NCBI GenBank assembly: GCA_965371225.1
Contig: CBDUXP010000070.1
Coordinates: 1-19,608 of the forward strand
Origin: CBDUXP01 sp965371225 [NCBI: uncultured bacterium]
Lineage (GTDB): Bacteria; Abyssobacteria; SURF-5; CBDUXP01
DNA: 19,608 nt
Direction: 5' to 3'
A program made the translations under genes and the position numbers. Shown piece by piece: positions 15,288 to 19,608 of this stretch. Position 1 is the first letter of the stretch. Each line of letters opens with the position of its first letter. The notes beneath the pieces are model-generated. The model worked only from the letters and a program-made list of their open reading frames with translations. It had not been told where the DNA came from and did no database searches.

Positions 15288-15973
15288 GCTGATCCCCCCT
15301 CTTCACCGAACCGCAGCAGAGACCGGCGCAACTGCTCCGTCACCCCCGGCGGCACAGGCACCAGGCGACAGCCCTGGTGCCCCCAGTTCCGCTGCCCGTA
15401 GCGTTCTATGAAGTCTATGCGCAACACGTCCTGCCGCGCCAGACAAAGCGCGTGCCGCAGATCTCGATCCGCGGAGTAGCGGAGCGCCAGGGTGCGGTCG
15501 GAACTCTGGAGCCCGTGGGTGAAGGACAGCCGGATCAGGACCCCCTGGTCCTGCGGCAGCGGCCGGCAAGACCAGGTCAGCCGCCAGTCGAGCAGTTGGA
15601 CGGCCTCAGGGATGCGGAGGAACACCACCAGTTGATCCTGAGCGTCCAGGGCGTGCGTGGCGTCCGTCCGCTCCAGGGCCCGCATGAGCCAAGGCGGCAC
15701 ATCGGTCGACTCCGGGGTTGGATCCGGCAGGTCCCGGTACTGGTAGGCGCCCAGGCGGCTGCGGCGAAACAGGGAGCCGGGCCACACGGCGGGGCCCAGA
15801 AGTCCGCCCTCCAGCGGCGGCATGGGTTCCAGAAACGCGTGCGCCAGTTCCCGCTCGACCAGGGTCCCCATGGCCGCCTCCCGCACGCCGCCGAGATCAT
15901 CCAATAGGTACCCGACAATGGCCAGCACAGCCCCGGTCGAGACCAGGAGCAGCGTGATGGTATCGAGCGCCAC
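15284..15973 (-). CDS. Unrecognised protein with N-terminal membrane anchor
   Basis: 229 residues, family not recognised. One N-terminal helix (about 5-25, 'ITLLLVSTGAVLAIVGYLLD') is followed by a soluble domain with blocks such as 'QLVVFLRIPEAVQLLDWRLT', 'GVLIRLSFTHGLQSSDRTLA' and 'WGHQGCRLVPVP'. No catalytic motif was seen. Translation appears to start at GTG 15973, preceded by a G-rich stretch. It lies 11 bases after the YihY/BrkB stop and overlaps the following gene by four bases (ATGA), so the three genes probably form one transcript and the two small proteins may form a membrane pair. Confidence 0.68.
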   Translation of the reverse strand: MALDTITLLLVSTGAVLAIVGYLLDDLGGVREAAMGTLVERELAHAFLEPMPPLEGGLLGPAVWPGSLFRRSRLGAYQYRDLPDPTPESTDVPPWLMRALERTDATHALDAQDQLVVFLRIPEAVQLLDWRLTWSCRPLPQDQGVLIRLSFTHGLQSSDRTLALRYSADRDLRHALCLARQDVLRIDFIERYGQRNWGHQGCRLVPVPPGVTEQLRRSLLRFGEEGGSA

Positions 15974-15984
15974 CCCCCAGCCCC

Positions 15985-17334
15985 CTACTCGTCGGCCTCG
16001 CGCGCCAGATTGGACAGGGGCAGGGCGGCCAGGTGCTGCTTGAGCTTTTCCCGGACTTGTCCGAAGTGCATGCGCAGTTCGCTACTCACCGGATCGTGCG
16101 CACCATCCGGCACACCGAATTGGCGGATCCCCGTGGCCGCGATGACGTCCTGCACCGTAATCGTGTGCGGCGGGCGCGCCGGCGCCCACTCCTCATCTTC
16201 CGTGAGCAGGATGAGTCCGCCCTGCCGCAAGTCATCCAGCAGCGGCAGCATCATGTCCGGCGGGGTGTCCAATTCCATGGCCAGCCCGTGCGAAGTGGCC
16301 CCCGCCACGGCGCCGTCCTGATAGTGGCGCACGATGGCCGTCATGACCCGCACCGCGAAGTAGTCGCGGAACGCGCGCTGGGACGCCCGCGCCTGTCCGC
16401 GACCGGCCATGGGGCCTTCCGGATACTGCACGGCGAACGAGATCTCCGCGCCGAAGATCACGATGAGCCACGACACGTAAATCCAGATGAGGGTGAGGGG
16501 CACGGTGGACAACGGCCCGTAGAGCGTTTCGATGTTGCTGAACATGACCCGGCTGTAGCCCAGGTACCCGGCCTTGCTCAGCTCCCAAATGCTGCCGGCC
16601 ACGATCCCGCCGACCAAGGCGGCGCGCGGGCGCACGGAGGCATACGGCACGAACAGGTACATGCACGTGAAACCCAACCACGTCGGGATCATGACCAGCA
16701 GGCGCACGCTGACGGTGTACAACAGGGGAAGCCCCCCACCCGCCACATGGGTCTGCAACCACGCCGTGGCCCAGACCGAGAACACGTGCGACAATCCCAC
16801 GAGCAGCACGGGCATGGTCAGCACGGTCCAATACGCCACGATCTTGCGGTTCAGGGGCCGCGCCCGCTGCACGCCCCAGATCGTGTTGAAGGTGCCCTCA
16901 ATCGTGTTGAGCAACAGCAGACAGGTGACGAAGATCAACCCGATGGCCAGCGGCGTGAGCCCGGCCGTGCGCTCGCCCACGGTGCCCAGGAGGAAGGACT
17001 GCACTTCGCCGCTTTTGGCCGGCACCAGGTACCCGAAGAGCCAATCCAGCGCATCCTGCTGCTTCTCTTCGAAACCCGAGGACAGGCTGACCAACTGAAA
17101 CATGACCACGCTGAGCGGCACCAAGGCCAGGAGGGTCACGAAGGCCAGGCCCGACGCACGCGTGGCGCCGTGGTTCCGGCGGAACTCCTCCAGCGCGCGG
17201 AGGAAAATCTTCACCGGGTAGAACGCCCAATAGGCCCACGCCGGCAGCGCCTGCGTGTACCCGGTCTGCAGTTCGTAATAGGTCCCGCGGACCAGGCTGA
17301 GCAATTCTGTCGATCGGGCGACGCCGTTCGCCAT
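15985..17334 (-). CDS. YihY/BrkB-family inner-membrane protein with C-terminal winged-helix-like domain
   Basis: 449 residues. The YihY/BrkB core has six membrane segments (about 62-82, 128-146, 168-194, 205-230, 238-258, 278-302) and the family motif 'NTIEGTFNTIWGVQRARPL', then 'YGPLSTVPLTLIWIYVSWLI' and 'FGAEISFAVQY'. A soluble C-terminal part (about 320-449) resembles a winged helix followed by a charged helix, as in the longer members. Function is unsettled: the family was once called ribonuclease BN in error and is thought to be a transporter or envelope protein. The frame is open up to 17622, but that would overlap the divergent hydrolase gene. ATG 17334 gives the normal family start. 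It leads a three-gene operon with two small membrane proteins. Confidence 0.88.
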   Translation of the reverse strand: MANGVARSTELLSLVRGTYYELQTGYTQALPAWAYWAFYPVKIFLRALEEFRRNHGATRASGLAFVTLLALVPLSVVMFQLVSLSSGFEEKQQDALDWLFGYLVPAKSGEVQSFLLGTVGERTAGLTPLAIGLIFVTCLLLLNTIEGTFNTIWGVQRARPLNRKIVAYWTVLTMPVLLVGLSHVFSVWATAWLQTHVAGGGLPLLYTVSVRLLVMIPTWLGFTCMYLFVPYASVRPRAALVGGIVAGSIWELSKAGYLGYSRVMFSNIETLYGPLSTVPLTLIWIYVSWLIVIFGAEISFAVQYPEGPMAGRGQARASQRAFRDYFAVRVMTAIVRHYQDGAVAGATSHGLAMELDTPPDMMLPLLDDLRQGGLILLTEDEEWAPARPPHTITVQDVIAATGIRQFGVPDGAHDPVSSELRMHFGQVREKLKQHLAALPLSNLAREADE

Positions 17335-17371
17335 GGTGGGTCGGGCCTCGGGTTGCGGCGGGTACCCCAGG

Positions 17372-17377
17372 AGTATA
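17372..17377 (-). promoter_or_regulatory. Possible -10 element for the YihY operon
   Basis: On the minus strand TATACT (complement of 17372-17377) lies 37 bases upstream of the ATG at 17334 and matches the -10 consensus at five of six bases. No acceptable -35 is visible, so this is weak. Confidence 0.2.
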
Positions 17378-17442
17378 CCGGCGACCGCCCCCGACGGGCG
17401 CGGCCCTGGCAGCGCGTTCCCGCCCCGGCTATGCTGGCCCGC

Positions 17443-18231
17443 ATGGGCATCACTCAGCGGCGGCTGGTCCTCAACGGGGTGACCACCTACGCCGAGGACG
17501 CGGGCGAGGGCCCCGCCCTGGTCATCGTGCATGGCTGGGCTTCCGCCCGCAGCCTCTGGAAGCCCCATCAGCGGCGGCTCCGCGAGCGGCGGCGCGTGAT
17601 CGTCTACGACCTCCGGGGCCACGGGGACGCGGGCAAGCCGGAGGCCGGCCCCTATACCATTGGCCAGTTCGCGGACGACTTGCGACTGCTATACGACGCG
17701 CTGGGCTTGGACCGCGCCAGCCTGCTGGGCCACAGCATGGGCGGGATGATTTGCCAGGAGTTCGCCCTCACCCATCCGGACCGGGTGGAGCGGCTGGTGC
17801 TGAGCGGCACCTCCTTGGGCACGGGGGACCCGGAGGCGCCGGAGGCCCGGGACATGCTCGGGATGCTGCAGGATGGGGGGTACGAGGATTTCATCGAGTT
17901 CGGCGCCGACCTCTGGTTTCACACGGCCGTGCCCGCCGACACGGTGGACCGCGTGACGCAGGCCATGCGCCGCTGTCCGGAGTACGCCGCGGTGGCCGCC
18001 ATGGAGCACCTGCTCGGGTGGACCTCCCGTGGGCGGCTCCATGCGCTGACGGCTCCGACCCTCGTCCTGGCGGGGGCGGAAGACGCGAGTCAGCCGCGGG
18101 ACCGGGTGGAGGAGCTAGCCGATGCGCTGCCCCAGGGGACGCTGCACTTCTTGGCCGGCGTGGGCCACGACTGTTACTTGGAAGCGCCCGACGCGTACCT
18201 CGACGCGGTCGAGGCGTTCTTAACCGCGTAG
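17443..18231 (+). CDS. Alpha/beta-fold hydrolase
   Basis: 262 residues. Complete alpha/beta hydrolase of the AB_hydrolase_1 type: oxyanion loop 'VIVHGWASARSLW' (HGW 30-32), 'VIVYDLRGHGDAGKP', nucleophile Ser98 in 'LLGHSMGGM', acid Asp214 in 'LVLAGAEDASQP' and His242 in 'LAGVGHDCYLEAPD'. A cap domain lies at about 125-200. It is similar to 3-oxoadipate enol-lactonase-like and other ester/lactone hydrolases, but substrate cannot be assigned. Start: ATG 17443 (or ATG 17431, four residues longer); neither has a clear Shine-Dalgarno, so a leaderless or weakly initiated message is possible. Divergent from the YihY gene with about 100 bases between. A very long open frame continues upstream, but that part is antisense to YihY. 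Confidence 0.88.
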   Translation: MGITQRRLVLNGVTTYAEDAGEGPALVIVHGWASARSLWKPHQRRLRERRRVIVYDLRGHGDAGKPEAGPYTIGQFADDLRLLYDALGLDRASLLGHSMGGMICQEFALTHPDRVERLVLSGTSLGTGDPEAPEARDMLGMLQDGGYEDFIEFGADLWFHTAVPADTVDRVTQAMRRCPEYAAVAAMEHLLGWTSRGRLHALTAPTLVLAGAEDASQPRDRVEELADALPQGTLHFLAGVGHDCYLEAPDAYLDAVEAFLTA

Positions 18232-18240
18232 TCGGGGAAC

Positions 18241-18261
18241 GCGGGCGACCAGGGAGCCCGC
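18241..18261. terminator. GC-rich hairpin between convergent genes
   Basis: GCGGGC (18241-18246) and GCCCGC (18256-18261) form a perfect 6-base stem with a 9-base loop, between the hydrolase stop at 18231 and the pseudopilin stop at 18267. There is no T-run on either side, so intrinsic termination is not certain. Confidence 0.3.
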
Positions 18262-18266
18262 CGGGC

Positions 18267-18779
18267 CTACGTGCCCATGCGGACGATATCCATCTCGATG
18301 GGTCCGGCCACGCTGCCGTCGTCCAGGGCGCAGGCGCCCGTCGGCGAGAAGACGAGACTGTGCACCCCGGTCATGTGCGTCGTCCCACCCACCCGCAGCT
18401 CCTGGATATCGTTCGGGACGTCCACTTGGTGCGCGAGGCCGCCCCGGATCTCGGAGCCTTCCCACCGGCTCAGACCGGCGTTCCACTGGGCGTCCCCCAG
18501 GAACCGCAGGCGGTCTGCCTCGGGGAACACGCGCAGGTCGAATTCCAGGGCCACGAACCGGCGGGTGGCCACCGCCTCCGAGCGCGCAAACTGCATCATG
18601 CGCTGGACCGTGAGGATGTCCGTGCGCAACGTCCGCCGGTTCTCCGACATCCGCATGGCCGGTATCGCGATGGTGACCGCGACGCTGATGATCCCCATGA
18701 CCGTCAGCAGTTCAGTCATGGTGAACCCACGGTGCCGGCGCACACCGCGGGCCGCTGCCCATCGGCTGCGCGACATCAT
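18267..18779 (-). CDS. GspH/FimT-type pseudopilin
   Basis: 170 residues. It has a class III (type IV prepilin) leader: basic residues 'RGVRRHRG', cleavage expected between Gly18 and Phe19, and the conserved Glu at +5 in 'FTMTELL', followed by the hydrophobic N-terminal helix 'LTVMGIISVAVTIAIPAM'. The rest fits the GspH/FimT minor pseudopilin pattern, including 'MMQFARSEAVATRRFVALEF' and a small C-terminal beta domain. Such proteins are processed by a prepilin peptidase and sit at the tip of type IV pili or type II secretion pseudopili. No other pilus or secretion genes are in the window. Its ATG overlaps the preceding gene's stop (ATGA), so it is translated with the PKD-like protein. The second codon is also ATG (18776) and could serve as the start. 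Confidence 0.85.
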   Translation of the reverse strand: MMSRSRWAAARGVRRHRGFTMTELLTVMGIISVAVTIAIPAMRMSENRRTLRTDILTVQRMMQFARSEAVATRRFVALEFDLRVFPEADRLRFLGDAQWNAGLSRWEGSEIRGGLAHQVDVPNDIQELRVGGTTHMTGVHSLVFSPTGACALDDGSVAGPIEMDIVRMGT

Positions 18780-19285
18780 TCCAGAATCTGGATGCTGCCG
18801 GTCAACGCGGAGATGCGAATGGTGACCTTGCCGCGGTCAAACATGTCGGCGAGCGGTGGGGGTGGGGGCGGCGGGGGTGGAGGCGGCGGCTGCCCCGGCC
18901 CGACGTCGAAGGTCAGGGAGTCGGAGGTTTTACCGTTCCGATCGTCCGTCACCTGGCATTGGACGGTATACGTACCGATGGCCGGATAGGACCGGAACAT
19001 GGTCGCCGCGCCGAGGCTCCAGGGGCCCCCTCCGGCGGACCACCGCCACTGGTACTTGTCAACGGTCCCGTCGGGGTCCGAGGCCACCACGACCAACATA
19101 ATGGTCTGCCCCACGACGCCAGGCGAAGGGTTCGCGATGAACGAGTCGATGACCGGCTTCTGGTTCGGCGCGGCCAAGGCTGGCAATGCGGGAACGCCCG
19201 CGGCCAACGCGAGGGCGCACAGCACGCGGAGCCCCGTGAGGGCCAGGCTGCCCCGCGCTCGCATATTTCCCCGTCGAATACTCAT
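18776..19285 (-). CDS. Secreted PKD-like protein with polyproline linker
   Basis: 169 residues from ATG 19285. The N-terminal signal peptide contains 'LALTGLRVLCALALAAGVPA' with likely cleavage after 'ALA' near residue 38. One PKD/Ig-like beta-sandwich (about 44-128) is recognised by 'KPVIDSFIANPSP', 'VVVASDPDGTVDKYQW' and 'YTVQCQVTDDRNGKTSDSLT'. A run of exactly 12 prolines follows (18854-18889), then a 22-residue tail 'ADMFDRGKVTIRISALTGSI'. PKD domains usually mediate extracellular binding. A second in-frame ATG at 19264 with its own GGGGA site could be the true start, since the signal peptide remains intact. The stop overlaps the pseudopilin start, so the two products probably work together at the cell surface. 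The binding target is unknown. Confidence 0.75.
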   Translation of the reverse strand: MSIRRGNMRARGSLALTGLRVLCALALAAGVPALPALAAPNQKPVIDSFIANPSPGVVGQTIMLVVVASDPDGTVDKYQWRWSAGGGPWSLGAATMFRSYPAIGTYTVQCQVTDDRNGKTSDSLTFDVGPGQPPPPPPPPPPPPLADMFDRGKVTIRISALTGSIQILE

Positions 19286-19608
19286 GGCGTACAACCTCGG
19301 TGCCAGATGCATTGTTCTTATGCAAGTGGCCTGCCAGAATCAGCGATTCGCCTGAACCACTCGAATGTGTAAACCATGTATTTTCAACAGGTTAGACATT
19401 GCACATCGGTGAAGCATCGGTGTCTATTACGCACAGGGGCCTTTTTCAAGGCGTACGCCAAATTTCGCCGACAAATTGCGCGGAATCAGACGAATAGTGT
19501 CCAAATTCGTCGCATTCGCCCGGTCAGTTTCTGGAACAGCGCAGGGAGCACCCCTGGGCTTCCTGTGACCGGATGAGCCATCGAACCGTCTACGGCGGGG
19601 GCCGGGGG
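19286..19608. other. Non-coding right end of the window
   Basis: 323 bases, less GC-rich than the genes. A 66-codon frame at 19376-19576 has no ribosome site and no recognisable product, so it is not called. Short structures seen are the direct repeat CATCGGTG (19404-19411, 19415-19422), the palindrome GGCGTACGCC (19450-19459) and three CAAATT words (19459, 19472, 19502). It should contain the promoter of the leftward PKD/pseudopilin unit, but no convincing -35/-10 pair was found. Confidence 0.45.

Noticed and set aside
16033-17442. Very long plus-strand open frame (732 codons in all) running into the alpha/beta hydrolase
   Set aside because: The part before 17443 is antisense to YihY/BrkB, has the Arg/His/Gly-rich composition of a GC-bias shadow and no recognisable domain. 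Only the hydrolase portion is real.
19376-19576. 66-codon plus-strand frame at the right end
   Set aside because: No ribosome site, no recognised motif, and the region looks like a promoter-containing spacer.

Overview
The window is high-GC DNA from a bacterium. Coding density is high, third-position GC bias produces long antisense reading frames, and GTG and TTG starts occur. An AsmA-family protein, a type IV pilin-like pseudopilin, a six-subunit block of respiratory complex I and a C-terminally extended YihY/BrkB protein suggest a Gram-negative, respiring organism. I cannot place it in a phylum from the sequence alone. No mobile element, CRISPR array, tRNA or rRNA was seen.

Layout, left to right. 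1-692 (-): start of an AsmA-family envelope protein running off the left edge. 869-1798 (+): luciferase-like (F420/flavin) oxidoreductase. 1820-2035 (-): dodecin. 2253-3797 (+): thiamine-diphosphate enzyme of the acetolactate synthase type. 3899-5500 (+): ArnT/PMT-like GT39 membrane glycosyltransferase. 5501-5836: AT-rich regulatory island with inverted repeats and a promoter candidate. 5837-7607 (+): two-gene unit of a membrane fatty-acid hydroxylase/sterol desaturase and a ChrB-type protein. 7682-9757 (-): Ser/Thr kinase fused through one membrane helix to a formylglycine-generating-enzyme-like domain without the catalytic cysteines. 9758-10144: non-coding spacer with the likely nuo promoter.

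10145-14618 (+) is nuoA-B-C-D-H-I, tightly packed. It holds the whole quinone-reducing (Q) module of complex I (B, C, D, I) plus the two membrane subunits that contact it (A, H). The NADH module (E, F, G) and the antiporter-type subunits (J-N) are absent here, and opposite-strand genes bound the operon on both sides. The remaining subunits are presumably encoded elsewhere.

17334-14640 (-) is a probable three-gene membrane operon: YihY/BrkB, then two unrecognised membrane-anchored proteins, the last two overlapping by ATGA. Divergent from it is an alpha/beta hydrolase (17443-18231, +). 19285-18267 (-) is a two-gene unit: a secreted PKD-like protein with a 12-proline linker, overlapping by ATGA a GspH/FimT-type pseudopilin. 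The last ~320 bases hold no convincing gene.

Most of the window is recognisable chromosomal housekeeping and accessory content. The best candidates for something less described are the minimal nuoABCDHI operon, the hydroxylase-ChrB pair without ChrA, the YihY-linked membrane pair, and the PKD/pseudopilin pair.
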